A DNA stretch of 64,000 bases, taken from Mangrovibacter plantisponsor. GTDB lineage: Bacteria; Pseudomonadota; Gammaproteobacteria; Enterobacterales; Enterobacteriaceae. A model generated the notes under the pieces. It worked only from the letters and a program-made list of their open reading frames with translations, was not told the DNA's origin and did no database searches. This document shows positions 15,276 through 23,584 of the stretch, piece after piece. Numbering within the stretch: position 1 is the stretch's first letter; every line of letters begins with the position of its first letter. Location of the stretch: the NCBI RefSeq assembly GCF_003182475.1, contig NZ_QGTS01000001.1, positions 62,001 to 126,000 on the forward strand. Direction: 5' to 3'. The position numbers and the translations under genes are program-made.

Positions 15276-16758
15276 CAGACAAAGCTGGGAAAACCGCCTG
15301 AACAATCAACAGTTTTGTTCCTGGTCAGTGATTAACGGTGAGCGTTACTTTGCCAAAGATGGCGGAAAGTTGCCGGTCATCAACCCTGCTACCTGTTCAG
15401 TCCTGGCAGAGGTAACTGCATGCCAGGAAGCAGATATTGATGAAGCGGTGCATTCGGCCCGGCGTACATTTGATTCAGGCATTTGGTCTGAGCAACCATT
15501 GCAGGTGCGTAAGGCAGCATTGCTGCGGCTATCACAACTGATTCTTGAGCATAAAGAAGAGCTGGCGCTGCTGGAAAGCGCCAGTATGGGGAAACCGGTA
15601 ATGGATGCACTGAACGGAGATATCCCCGGTGCGGCTCATGTGATTGCCTGGTATGCCGAAAGCATCGATAAAATTTACGGTGAAGTTGCCCCCACACCGC
15701 CCGGCTCGCTCGCCACTATCACCCGCGAACCCATTGGAGTGGTTGCCGCCATTGTGCCGTGGAACTTCCCGCTGGATATTGCCGCATGGAAAGTTGGCCC
15801 GGCGCTGGCAGCAGGTAACAGCGTTATTCTGAAACCTTCAGAAAACTCCCCGTTCACCGCCATCAGGCTGGCTGAACTGGCACTGGAAGCCGGGTTGCCT
15901 CCGGGCGTTCTGAATGTTGTCACAGGCACAGGCATTGAAGCCGGGGCCGCACTTGGCAAACATCATGATATCGATGTGGTCACCTTCACCGGTTCGACCT
16001 CGGTTGGCAAAGCATTCATGGCATACTCAGGTGAGTCTAACCTGAAACAGGTATGGCTCGAATGTGGTGGTAAAAGTGCCAATATTATTTTTGCCAATTG
16101 CCGTAATTTGGATGAAGCGGCAGAAAAAGCCGCGTTTGGTATCTGTTTTAATCAGGGGGAAGTGTGCTCTGCCAACTCCCGGTTGCTGGTTGAACGCTCA
16201 GTCTACCCGGCCTTTATTGAAGCCCTGCTCAGCAAACTGCACGCCTGGCAACCCATGCACCCACTGGACTCACAAGCCAGAATGGGTGCCATGGTTTCAT
16301 CTGCCCATAAAGAGAAAGTGCTGGGTTTTATTGCTACAGCTCTGGAGCAAGGCGGCGAACTGCTCACTGGTGGCACTGCTTGTGAAATCGAAGTATCAGG
16401 AAATTACATCTCGCCCACAGTAATTAAGATCAGCGATGAAAATGCCGCTTTATGGCGCGAGGAAGTATTCGGGCCGGTGCTGGCAGTAAAAGTGTTTGAC
16501 GAAGAGCCAGAGGCAATTCAGTCTGCCAACAATCATATTTATGCCCTTGCCGCATCGGTCTGGACTGACGACCTGAATCAGGCTCACCGGGTTTCCCGCA
16601 AGCTTAATGCGGGCACCGTATCCGTTAATACCGTTGATGCGCTTGATGTCACTGTACCTTTTGGTGGCAACCGGCAGTCAGGGTTTGGCCGTGATCTCTC
16701 TTTACATGCTTTTGATAAGTTCACCAGGCTGAAAACCACCTGGCTGGCATTGCGCTAA
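15268..16758 (+). CDS. NAD(P)-dependent aldehyde dehydrogenase (PuuC/AldA type)
   Basis: The 496-residue ALDH-superfamily protein has PWNFPLDIAAWKVGPALAAG near residue 165 and the cofactor loop FTGSTSVGKAF. The general base Glu is in WLECGGKSANI and the nucleophile Cys in NQGEVCSANSR; the C-terminal motif is PFGGNRQSGFGRD. I chose ATG 15268, 7 bases after GAGGAG and overlapping the GMC stop by 8 nt. It should oxidise the aldehyde made by the GMC enzyme. The sequence is closest in feel to gamma-glutamyl-aminobutyraldehyde dehydrogenases, but the physiological aldehyde is unknown. Confidence 0.87.
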   Translation: MHDRQSWENRLNNQQFCSWSVINGERYFAKDGGKLPVINPATCSVLAEVTACQEADIDEAVHSARRTFDSGIWSEQPLQVRKAALLRLSQLILEHKEELALLESASMGKPVMDALNGDIPGAAHVIAWYAESIDKIYGEVAPTPPGSLATITREPIGVVAAIVPWNFPLDIAAWKVGPALAAGNSVILKPSENSPFTAIRLAELALEAGLPPGVLNVVTGTGIEAGAALGKHHDIDVVTFTGSTSVGKAFMAYSGESNLKQVWLECGGKSANIIFANCRNLDEAAEKAAFGICFNQGEVCSANSRLLVERSVYPAFIEALLSKLHAWQPMHPLDSQARMGAMVSSAHKEKVLGFIATALEQGGELLTGGTACEIEVSGNYISPTVIKISDENAALWREEVFGPVLAVKVFDEEPEAIQSANNHIYALAASVWTDDLNQAHRVSRKLNAGTVSVNTVDALDVTVPFGGNRQSGFGRDLSLHAFDKFTRLKTTWLALR

Positions 16759-16769
16759 CGACACAACCG

Positions 16770-16801
16770 TGCGCTTCCCGGGCCAAAAACCCGGAAGCGC
16801 G
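16770..16801 (+). terminator. Probable hairpin terminator after the aldehyde dehydrogenase
   Basis: GCGCTTCCCGGG and CCCGGAAGCGC pair around a short A-rich loop 12 bases after the stop codon. There is no T run, so termination may be weak. Confidence 0.5.
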
Positions 16802-16898
16802 CTCAGTGCCCTGCGATTAACCCCCTGTCATTTCACAGACACAGATACCGGTTACGCTGGTATTTTCACAGACAATTTTCGCAGGCAAGAGCCCCGCC

Positions 16899-17516
16899 AT
16901 GAACCCCGTTAAACTCGCAGCAACTTTTATTGACCCCAGTGTACGCATGCGTGAATGCCAGACCGGCCGGCAATGCGAAATTCTGGCTGCAACCGCCATG
17001 GAATACAGCACATTGGGGGATTTTTCATATATTGGTGAGTACTGTACCGTTGCCGATGCCACTATCGGGAAATTCACGGCTATTGCCAACCAGGTACGGA
17101 TTGGCGCGCCCAATCACCCAATGTCCAGGCCAGCTCAGCACCGTATCACCTACTGCCCGGAGTACTATTCCCAGCATGCAGCACGAGACCATGCATTCTT
17201 TGCCCGTCGCCGTGCCGCTACAGTCACTATTGGTAACGATGTCTGGATTGGTCATGGCGCCATTGTGCTGCCGGGTGTCACTATTGGTGATGGTGCGGTT
17301 ATTGCCGCCGGAGCGGTGGTCAGCAAAGATGTAGCGGCTTACACCGTCGTGGGTGGTGTTCCTGCCAGAGTAATTCGCCCACGCTTTGCCCCGAAAACGG
17401 CACAGCAGTTACAGCAAATAGCCTGGTGGAACTGGCCGCTGGATACCATTATTGAACGTCTGGCAGACTTTCAGAGTGAAAATATTGAAGCATTCTGTGC
17501 AAAGTGGCAGGCGTAA
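16899..17516 (+). CDS. Left-handed beta-helix acyltransferase of the phosphonate-associated type
   Basis: The 205-residue protein is a hexapeptide-repeat transferase. It contains [16 protein letters not shown], the loop [15 protein letters not shown], the active-site strand [34 protein letters not shown] and the tail IAWWNWP. This combination matches the subfamily annotated with phosphonate operons (hexapeptide 'phosphonate metabolism' transferases), related to xenobiotic/chloramphenicol acetyltransferases. No phn genes are nearby. It follows the aldehyde dehydrogenase by 140 bases and a hairpin, so it may have its own promoter. It may acylate a product of the upstream pathway or detoxify an amine; both are inference. 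Confidence 0.75.
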   Translation: MNPVKLAATFIDPSVRMRECQTGRQCEILAATAMEYSTLGDFSYIGEYCTVADATIGKFTAIANQVRIGAPNHPMSRPAQHRITYCPEYYSQHAARDHAFFARRRAATVTIGNDVWIGHGAIVLPGVTIGDGAVIAAGAVVSKDVAAYTVVGGVPARVIRPRFAPKTAQQLQQIAWWNWPLDTIIERLADFQSENIEAFCAKWQA

Positions 17517-17607
17517 AACCAGAGCCAGCCCAATACCTTCACAGAATGTCATGCTGATGAATAACGCTGGCAGGTTATTGCTAAATCTGTTTAACCCTTA
17601 CCAGAAA

Positions 17608-17632
17608 AAGCCCGGTTACAGTAACCGGGCTT
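17608..17632. terminator. Bidirectional terminator
   Basis: AAGCCCGGTTA-CAG-TAACCGGGCTT is a perfect stem between two convergent genes, with A and T runs on either side. Confidence 0.75.
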
Positions 17633-17639
17633 GCATCAT

Positions 17640-18893
17640 TCAGGGACGTGACGCAGTACCATCTGGTGTGCGCGCCATGGTCCAGGAAGGAATGCCACCT
17701 TCACATGGGTATTGCGCTGCTTTGGCTTCGTCAATATCTATCCCCAGGCCTGGCTTGTCATTCAAATAGGCATAGCCATTGTCTATCTCCGGGCAACCCG
17801 GGAACACGTCGCGTAACGCGTCATTCATTGGCGTGTATTCCTGAATACCAAAGTTCGGTGAACTTAAATCCAGGTGCATGTTAGCGCAAACACCAACAGG
17901 GGAAATGTCTCCCGGTCCGTGCCATGCGGTACGCACCCCATTCAGCTCACTGTATACAGCAAGTTTCTTCGCCGGAGTAATCCCGCCAATAGTGCTGACA
18001 TGGCAGCGAATATAATCAATCAGTTTGTTGTCAATGAGCGGTTTCCAGTCATTGACGTTCACAAACAATTCCCCCATAGACACTGGTGTGGAAGATTGTT
18101 GGCGCAACATTTTCAGCCAGTCGATATTTTCTGGCGCCACAGGGTCTTCAAGATAAAAGAGCTGATACTGCTCAAGAGTTTTTGCCAGGTTAATCGCTGT
18201 TACTGGGGTCACTCGCTCATGTACATCGTGTATAAATTCGATTCCAAAGCCCAGTTTATTACGCAAGTGCTCAAATAAACGTGGAACACTTTTCGCGTAA
18301 GCTTCCGGATCAAAATAAATCCCCGGAGTTTTGTTACGAGGTGAACGCTTGGGTTGAATGTTTTTAGCACGAGCTAAATGAGTGGCAATCAATTTAAGAT
18401 CGTCGGTCCCAGCCCCGCCGTACATTCCCATTTGGCAACGAACATACTGGTAGCCTTCTTCCATTCTGGCGCGGATGTTATCTTCTACTTCAACTTCATC
18501 CCCACCATCTGTGTGGCAATACAACGGAATTCCGTCGCGGCATTTGCCCCCCAGCAGGTCATAAACCGGCATACCTGCCAGCTTGCCTTTAATATCCCAT
18601 AAAGCCATATCCACACCAGACAGGGCATTATTCATGATGGGACCATTGCGCCAGTAACCGCTCACCGCAGCCGATTGCCAGATATCATCAATACGAGACG
18701 GATCTTTACCAATCAGAAAGGGGGCCATGTACTCATCAATTGCGCTTTTTACCGCGAAGATACGCTGGGTAAATGTCGCGCAACCCAGGCCATATAACCC
18801 CGGCTCATTGGTTTCAACTTTAACTACAGCCAAATCAATGCCGCCAGGCGCCGTCAGGATCGTTTTCACGTTGGTGATTTTCAGTTTACTCAC
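17640..18893 (-). CDS. RspA/ManD-type sugar-acid dehydratase (enolase superfamily)
   Basis: The 417-residue protein is a mandelate-racemase-group enolase-superfamily member. It has the RspA-like blocks PIMNNALSGVDMALWDIKGK, LYCHTDGGDEVEVE and YVRCQMGMYGG, metal ligands in EFIHDVHERV, YLEDPVAPEN and MGELFVNVND, and catalytic His in TAWHGPGDISP. Such enzymes dehydrate D-mannonate or D-gluconate to 2-keto-3-deoxygluconate, often slowly. With an IdnO-like and an IdnD-like gene divergent beside it, the pathway L-idonate to 5-ketogluconate to D-gluconate to 2-keto-3-deoxygluconate is the best fit. The analogous L-gulonate route through fructuronate and mannonate is the alternative. A GntR-type site and a palindrome lie just upstream. 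Confidence 0.85.
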   Translation of the reverse strand: MSKLKITNVKTILTAPGGIDLAVVKVETNEPGLYGLGCATFTQRIFAVKSAIDEYMAPFLIGKDPSRIDDIWQSAAVSGYWRNGPIMNNALSGVDMALWDIKGKLAGMPVYDLLGGKCRDGIPLYCHTDGGDEVEVEDNIRARMEEGYQYVRCQMGMYGGAGTDDLKLIATHLARAKNIQPKRSPRNKTPGIYFDPEAYAKSVPRLFEHLRNKLGFGIEFIHDVHERVTPVTAINLAKTLEQYQLFYLEDPVAPENIDWLKMLRQQSSTPVSMGELFVNVNDWKPLIDNKLIDYIRCHVSTIGGITPAKKLAVYSELNGVRTAWHGPGDISPVGVCANMHLDLSSPNFGIQEYTPMNDALRDVFPGCPEIDNGYAYLNDKPGLGIDIDEAKAAQYPCEGGIPSWTMARTPDGTASRP

Positions 18894-18917
18894 TTTAACT
18901 CCTCAATTCAGCGAACC

Positions 18918-18936
18918 TACGGCATGGCATGCCGTA
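18918..18936. repeat. 19-bp palindrome TACGGCATG-G-CATGCCGTA
   Basis: Perfect 9-base arms flank one central base, 25 bases before the dehydratase start on the minus strand. The same CGGCATG and CATGCCG half-sites recur, further apart, at 20033-20060 in this cluster. Confidence 0.75.
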
Positions 18937-18960
18937 AAGGATCACACAACAAGTTGTAAG

Positions 18961-18971
18961 TTGTCCTACAA
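18961..18971. promoter_or_regulatory. Putative GntR (FadR-subfamily) operator
   Basis: TTGTCCTACAA fits the TNGT-N3-ACNA pattern bound by FadR-type GntR regulators. It lies within a run of related ACAA/TTGT words and between the divergent genes. The regulator encoded at 22592 is the natural candidate. Confidence 0.5.
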
Positions 18972-19226
18972 GTTAGTGGTGTTATATCACGCTTATCATG
19001 ATGCGTACTCTTGGGAGTGACGTTATGTGACACTGATCAGATTTTGTTTATTAAAATCAACAAAAATATAATAAAAACATGGAAATGATAAATAAACACA
19101 AAAATAAAAATGAAACTTAATGTGATCAATGTAGCAAATACCTTCTCGTAACATTGATTTTATACACACAAAAACACACCTTAAATGAGTCAGTCGTCAT
19201 ACAAATTTCACAAGTGAGGAAATAAC

Positions 19227-19994
19227 ATGTCCGCTTTATTTGACTTAACAGGGAAAACAGCGCTGGTAACAGGATCTGCACGTGGGCTTGGCTTTGCTTA
19301 TGCCGAAGGTCTTGCTGCTGCGGGTGCACAAATTATTCTGAATGATATTCGCGATACGTTGCTGGCTGAGTCAGTAGAGAAACTGGTAGCTAAAGGCTAC
19401 AAAGCCCATGGTGTTACTTTCGACGTTACCGATGAACAAGCAATTGAAGCTGCTTTTTCTCACCTTGATGAACAAGGGATCCATGTTGATATCCTGATCA
19501 ATAACGCCGGTATTCAGTATCGCAAACCCATGGTAGAGCTGGAACTGGAAAACTGGCAGAAAGTGATTGATACCAACCTGACCAGTGCCTTTTTGGTGTC
19601 TCGTGCCGCAGCAAAACGCATGATTGCACGTAACAACGGAGGGAAAATAATCAATATTGGCTCATTAACCAGCCAGGCCGCCAGGCCAACCGTGGCACCT
19701 TATACTGCAGCCAAAGGGGGTATAAAAATGCTCACCTGCTCAATGGCTGCAGAATGGGCACAATTTAATATTCAAACCAACGCTATTGGGCCGGGTTATA
19801 TCCTGACAGATATGAATACTGCGCTTATCGAAGATAAACAATTCGATAGCTGGGTCAAAAGCAGTAACCCATCACAGCGTTGGGGCCACCCGGAAGAGTT
19901 AATCGGTACTGCCGTCTTTTTATCATCAAAAGCATCAGATTATATCAACGGGCAAATTATTTACGTCGATGGTGGTTGGCTCGCAGTTTTATAA
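19227..19994 (+). CDS. SDR oxidoreductase, gluconate 5-dehydrogenase-like
   Basis: The 255-residue short-chain dehydrogenase has the cofactor loop TGSARGLGFAYAEGL, DILINNAGIQYRKP, and the catalytic Tyr and Lys in PYTAAKGGIK. Its sequence is close to E. coli IdnO, which interconverts 5-ketogluconate and D-gluconate with NADP(H). GTGAGGAAATAAC precedes ATG 19227. In this cluster it would act between the IdnD-like dehydrogenase and the RspA-like dehydratase. A mannonate/fructuronate role is possible if the substrate is L-gulonate. Confidence 0.8.
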   Translation: MSALFDLTGKTALVTGSARGLGFAYAEGLAAAGAQIILNDIRDTLLAESVEKLVAKGYKAHGVTFDVTDEQAIEAAFSHLDEQGIHVDILINNAGIQYRKPMVELELENWQKVIDTNLTSAFLVSRAAAKRMIARNNGGKIINIGSLTSQAARPTVAPYTAAKGGIKMLTCSMAAEWAQFNIQTNAIGPGYILTDMNTALIEDKQFDSWVKSSNPSQRWGHPEELIGTAVFLSSKASDYINGQIIYVDGGWLAVL

Positions 19995-20032
19995 AACAGC
20001 CACGTACTCTACCTACTTGCCTTTAAAATTTA

Positions 20033-20060
20033 CGGCATGTTTTCAATACTGAGCATGCCG
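20033..20060. repeat. CGGCATG...CATGCCG inverted repeat in the intercistronic gap
   Basis: Seven-base arms separated by 14 bases lie 19 bases before the MFS gene. The half-sites are those of the palindrome at 18918-18936. It could act as a hairpin that stabilises or attenuates the message, or as a second binding site. Confidence 0.6.
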
Positions 20061-20079
20061 ATATAATACAGGTATTATT

Positions 20080-21441
20080 ATGAAGGCCTCAAGATCACGA
20101 CTCTTTATCCTTACACTGTTGTTTATTGTAACTGCAATCAATTATATGGATCGTGCCAACCTTGCTGTAGCAGGTACCAATATCCAAAATGATTTCAGTT
20201 TGTCGCCAACCCAGCTTGGGCTGTTATTTTCAATGTTTACCTGGGCCTACGCTGTAAGTCAGATCCCGGTAGGCTATGTTCTTGATCGTATCGGCTCACG
20301 TATTCTTTATGGTAGCGCAATTATTTTGTGGAGTATTTTCACATTCATGATGGGATTCTCGTCACATCATTTATTTGCCACTGCTACAGCTTCATTTATT
20401 ATGTTACTGTCCTGCCGGGCACTGATCGGTATTGCAGAATCCCCCTCATTTCCGTCTAATACAAAAATAATAGCCACCTGGTTTCCTGATCATGAACGGG
20501 CACGCGCCACAGCGATTTACTCCAGCGCCCAATATATTGGTCTGGCATTATTAACACCTGCACTGTCGTTTATTGTGGCTAACTATGGTTGGGAAATGTC
20601 ATTCTATTTATCTGGTGCAGCAGGTATTCTGTTTGGTGTGTTCTGGCTGGTTTATTACCGCGATCCACAGCACAGTAAAACCGCCAATCGGGCAGAGCTC
20701 GACTATATCAAGGCCGGTGGTGGTTATGGCTCTACCAACCAGGCCACTGTGAGTGAAAAGATTAGCTGGCACGACATTAAATTCTTCCTTAGCAAGAAGA
20801 CTGTTTGGGGCTTATTTATTACTCAATTCGCCTGCTCATCAACACTCTATTTTTTCCTGACATGGTTTATTGTTTACCTGGAAAAAGGCCTTCACCTGTC
20901 TGTTTCAAAAGCCGGTATTGGTGCAATGCTTCCTTATATTATGGCAATGTTTGGCGTGCTCTGTGGTGGCACACTAAGTGATATGCTGATTAAAAAAGGC
21001 AAATCCAGAACACTGGCCAGAAAATTACCAATCATGGCTGGGCTGGGTGTCACCATGATTATTGGCCTGGTAAATTTCTTTGAAAACCAGCCAGTCATTG
21101 CCATCATTATTCTGTCAATCGCATTCTTCGCCAATGCTTTTTCAAATCTGGGTTGGGTTGTCTGGAGTGATGTTATTCCCCGTAATTTCCTTGGTACCAT
21201 GGGCGGTTTCCTTAATATTTGTGGAAATCTTTCAGGGATAGTCAGCCCTATCGTTATTGGCGTTATTCTCCAACGCACTCAAAATTTCCAGTATGCCATG
21301 TGGTATATCGCAGGTGTGGCCGGGCTTGGTTTATTAGCCTACATATTCCTTGTCGGAAAAATTGAAGTCATTATTCCCGAAAAAAAGAATACCAAAAACC
21401 TTAGCGAGAATGCAATTAAGCCGGCAACAGCTAACAAATAA
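20080..21441 (+). CDS. MFS anion:cation symporter (hexonate/glucarate type)
   Basis: The 453-residue protein has 12 predicted membrane helices. It shows family marks of the ACS group (GudP, GarP, DgoT, ExuT): INYMDRANLAVAG after helix 1, the conserved loop VGYVLDRIGSR and a long central loop. Members import hexonates, hexarates and hexuronates with protons. It is 85 nt after the SDR gene and 10 nt before the IdnD-like gene. It most likely brings in the L-idonate or L-gulonate used by the surrounding enzymes. Confidence 0.85.
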   Translation: MKASRSRLFILTLLFIVTAINYMDRANLAVAGTNIQNDFSLSPTQLGLLFSMFTWAYAVSQIPVGYVLDRIGSRILYGSAIILWSIFTFMMGFSSHHLFATATASFIMLLSCRALIGIAESPSFPSNTKIIATWFPDHERARATAIYSSAQYIGLALLTPALSFIVANYGWEMSFYLSGAAGILFGVFWLVYYRDPQHSKTANRAELDYIKAGGGYGSTNQATVSEKISWHDIKFFLSKKTVWGLFITQFACSSTLYFFLTWFIVYLEKGLHLSVSKAGIGAMLPYIMAMFGVLCGGTLSDMLIKKGKSRTLARKLPIMAGLGVTMIIGLVNFFENQPVIAIIILSIAFFANAFSNLGWVVWSDVIPRNFLGTMGGFLNICGNLSGIVSPIVIGVILQRTQNFQYAMWYIAGVAGLGLLAYIFLVGKIEVIIPEKKNTKNLSENAIKPATANK

Positions 21442-21451
21442 AGAGGTAATC

Positions 21452-22501
21452 ATGAAAACTGAAAAAATAACCTGTAATGCCTGTCTGGCTCATGCAGAAA
21501 AAGATGTTCGTTTTGAAGCGCGTGAAATAGAACATGGTGAGAACGAAGTGCTGGTGAAAGTCAGCAGTGGTGGTATCTGTGGTTCTGATATTCACTACTA
21601 CCAGCACGGGCGTGCCGGAATGTCGGTTCTGAAACATCCGATGGTTATCGGCCATGAATTTGTCGGTGTTATTAGCAAGGTGCCAGCCAACAGCCAACTG
21701 AAAGTCGGGCAAACCGTTGCAGTAAACCCATCCTGCCCGTGTAACCAATGTGAAATGTGTCTTTCGGGTCATCAAAACCTGTGCAGCAGTATGCGTTTCA
21801 TGGGAAGTGCGCAGTTTAATCCCCATGTAAACGGCGGTTTTTCCGAATATGTGGTGGTAAAACCAGAGCAATGTATTCCTTATGACAGCACTATACCCGC
21901 AAATGTAATGGCGTTTTCTGAGCCACTGGCTGTAGCTATTCATGCGGTGAAAGTAGCAGGCCAGCTTACTGGTAAACGCGTTTTAGTCATTGGGGCCGGG
22001 CCAATTGGCTGTTTAATACTGGCCGCTGCACGCAGTGCTGGTGCCTCCGAACTTGTGGCATCTGATCTCAGCCCACGTTGCCTGGATCTGGCCCGTCAAA
22101 TGGGGGCAACTGCAACCATGAACCCACTTGATGAACAACAGGTGGCCCATTATCAACAAAACAGGGGGTATTTTGATGTCGTTTTTGAAGCTTCAGGGGC
22201 GCAGGCTGCTGTCGCTTCAACTGTTGATTTTACTCGCCCTGCCGGCACCGTGGTGCAGGTTGGTATGGGTGCGAGCCCGGTAAACTGGCCTGTTTCGTCA
22301 ATGCTGGTCAAAGAAATTAGTTGGGCTGGTTCATTCCGCTTTATTAGCGAGTTTGAAACTGCTGTTCGCTGGCTTGAAGATGGCCGGGTAGACCCCCGCC
22401 CACTTATCAGCGCGGAGTTTCCTCCTCAGCAAATTGAAGAAGCGCTGATAACCGCTACAGATAAGAATGTATCGGCTAAGGTACTCATTCGTTTCGATTA
22501 G
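21452..22501 (+). CDS. Zinc-dependent L-idonate 5-dehydrogenase-like enzyme
   Basis: The 349-residue medium-chain dehydrogenase has the catalytic zinc ligands in GGICGSDIHYY and GHEFVGVI. Structural-zinc cysteines are in CPCNQCEMCLSGHQNLC and the Rossmann loop is VIGAGPIGCL. It resembles IdnD and RspB. I start at ATG 21452, after AAGAGGTAATC; the frame extends upstream into the MFS gene without a site. It should oxidise C5 of L-idonate (to 5-ketogluconate) or of L-gulonate (to fructuronate). Confidence 0.82.
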   Translation: MKTEKITCNACLAHAEKDVRFEAREIEHGENEVLVKVSSGGICGSDIHYYQHGRAGMSVLKHPMVIGHEFVGVISKVPANSQLKVGQTVAVNPSCPCNQCEMCLSGHQNLCSSMRFMGSAQFNPHVNGGFSEYVVVKPEQCIPYDSTIPANVMAFSEPLAVAIHAVKVAGQLTGKRVLVIGAGPIGCLILAAARSAGASELVASDLSPRCLDLARQMGATATMNPLDEQQVAHYQQNRGYFDVVFEASGAQAAVASTVDFTRPAGTVVQVGMGASPVNWPVSSMLVKEISWAGSFRFISEFETAVRWLEDGRVDPRPLISAEFPPQQIEEALITATDKNVSAKVLIRFD

Positions 22502-22591
22502 TCATGAAAAGCGCCCGGCAGGGCGCTTGGTTCCTGGATGTGAAGTATTATACAATAAATCACTTCTGTTACATCATACCGGATACCCACC

Positions 22592-23311
22592 TTGAGCATA
22601 AAATCCATTCAAAAACATAACGTTGTAAATGAAATTTATGATCAGATCAGCGCCAAACTGCTTGACGGAAGCTGGGCGCCTGGTAGCCGTTTGCCCTCTG
22701 AAGCTGAACTGACAACATCTTTTAATGTCAGCCGGGTGAGCGTGCGTAGTGCGGTACAGCGCTTTCGTGACCTTGGAATTGTGGTCACACGGCAAGGCAG
22801 TGGCAGTTACGTCAGCGAAAGTTTTACACCTCAGATGCTGAATAATGATTCCCGCCCAATCATGCATCTTAGCCGCGAAGAGTTTCACGACATGATGATT
22901 TTTCGCCAGACGGTGGAATTCAAATGTGTGGAGCTGGCCGTGACAAACGCCACAGAAGATGACATTCGCCAACTCGAAGAAGCCCTGAACAATATGTTGA
23001 TCAACAAGGGCGACTATAAAAAATATTCCGAAGCGGATTACGCATTTCACCTGGCAATTGTCAGGGCATCGCACAATAGCGTGTTTTACAACGTAATGAG
23101 CTCCATTAAAGATATTTATTACTATTATCTTGAAGAGCTTAACCGTGCTCTCGGCATCACGCTGGAGAGCGTGGAAGCACATATAAAAGTCTATATGTCC
23201 ATTAAGAACCGCGATTCCAGTACGGCTGTTGAAGTGCTTAATGAAGCAATGGCAGATAACATTGTTGCTATAGAAAAAATTAAATCGGCAGATACGCCCA
23301 CAAAAAAATAA
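22592..23311 (+). CDS. GntR-family regulator with FCD domain
   Basis: The 239-residue protein has an N-terminal winged helix (VVNEIYDQISAKLLDG, GSRLPSEAEL, NVSRVSVRSAVQRFRDLG, RQGSGSYV) and a C-terminal helical FCD effector domain typical of FadR/UxuR/RspR regulators. The start appears to be TTG 22592, with GGAT 7 bases before. No ATG would include the first helix. It closes the hexonate cluster and probably binds the divergent region near 18961, with a sugar acid releasing it. Confidence 0.83.
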   Translation: MSIKSIQKHNVVNEIYDQISAKLLDGSWAPGSRLPSEAELTTSFNVSRVSVRSAVQRFRDLGIVVTRQGSGSYVSESFTPQMLNNDSRPIMHLSREEFHDMMIFRQTVEFKCVELAVTNATEDDIRQLEEALNNMLINKGDYKKYSEADYAFHLAIVRASHNSVFYNVMSSIKDIYYYYLEELNRALGITLESVEAHIKVYMSIKNRDSSTAVEVLNEAMADNIVAIEKIKSADTPTKK

Positions 23312-23584
23312 TCACCAGGGCTGGTTTGCCGGCAATGTGCTAAAGCAGAAAAATACCAGCCAGCAGGTGTGCTCTGATTTGCGTTTTAACCCTGAAGGTT
23401 CTTCCCTGTCAGCCCTTTGGCAGCTCAACTGTTGCCAGTCTTACTTTATAAGACACATCAACAACACCACTCTCTTACTGAGTAAACCCAATGATTAAAT
23501 TAGGGTTTATTCCTAATGCATCACAGATTTCATTACGCCATACTCACTACAACTCATGTACTGACCCTGTTTAGTGAGGAAATG

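Larger units (their letters stand above)
18894..19226. other. Divergent control region of the hexonate cluster
   Basis: This 333-base region lies between the dehydratase and the SDR gene. It holds a 19-bp palindrome (18918-18936), a TTGT-N3-ACAA site (18961-18971) within a longer ACAA/TTGT array (18945-18975), and a CRP-like TGTGA-N6-TCAGA at 19026-19041. The remainder is A/T-rich. It probably carries both promoters under GntR and CRP control. Confidence 0.55.

Noticed and set aside
13632-16758. Choline-to-betaine operon (betA, betB)
   Set aside because: Enzyme classes fit, but there is no betI, no BCCT transporter, and the permease is NCS1. Naming them bet would overstate the evidence.
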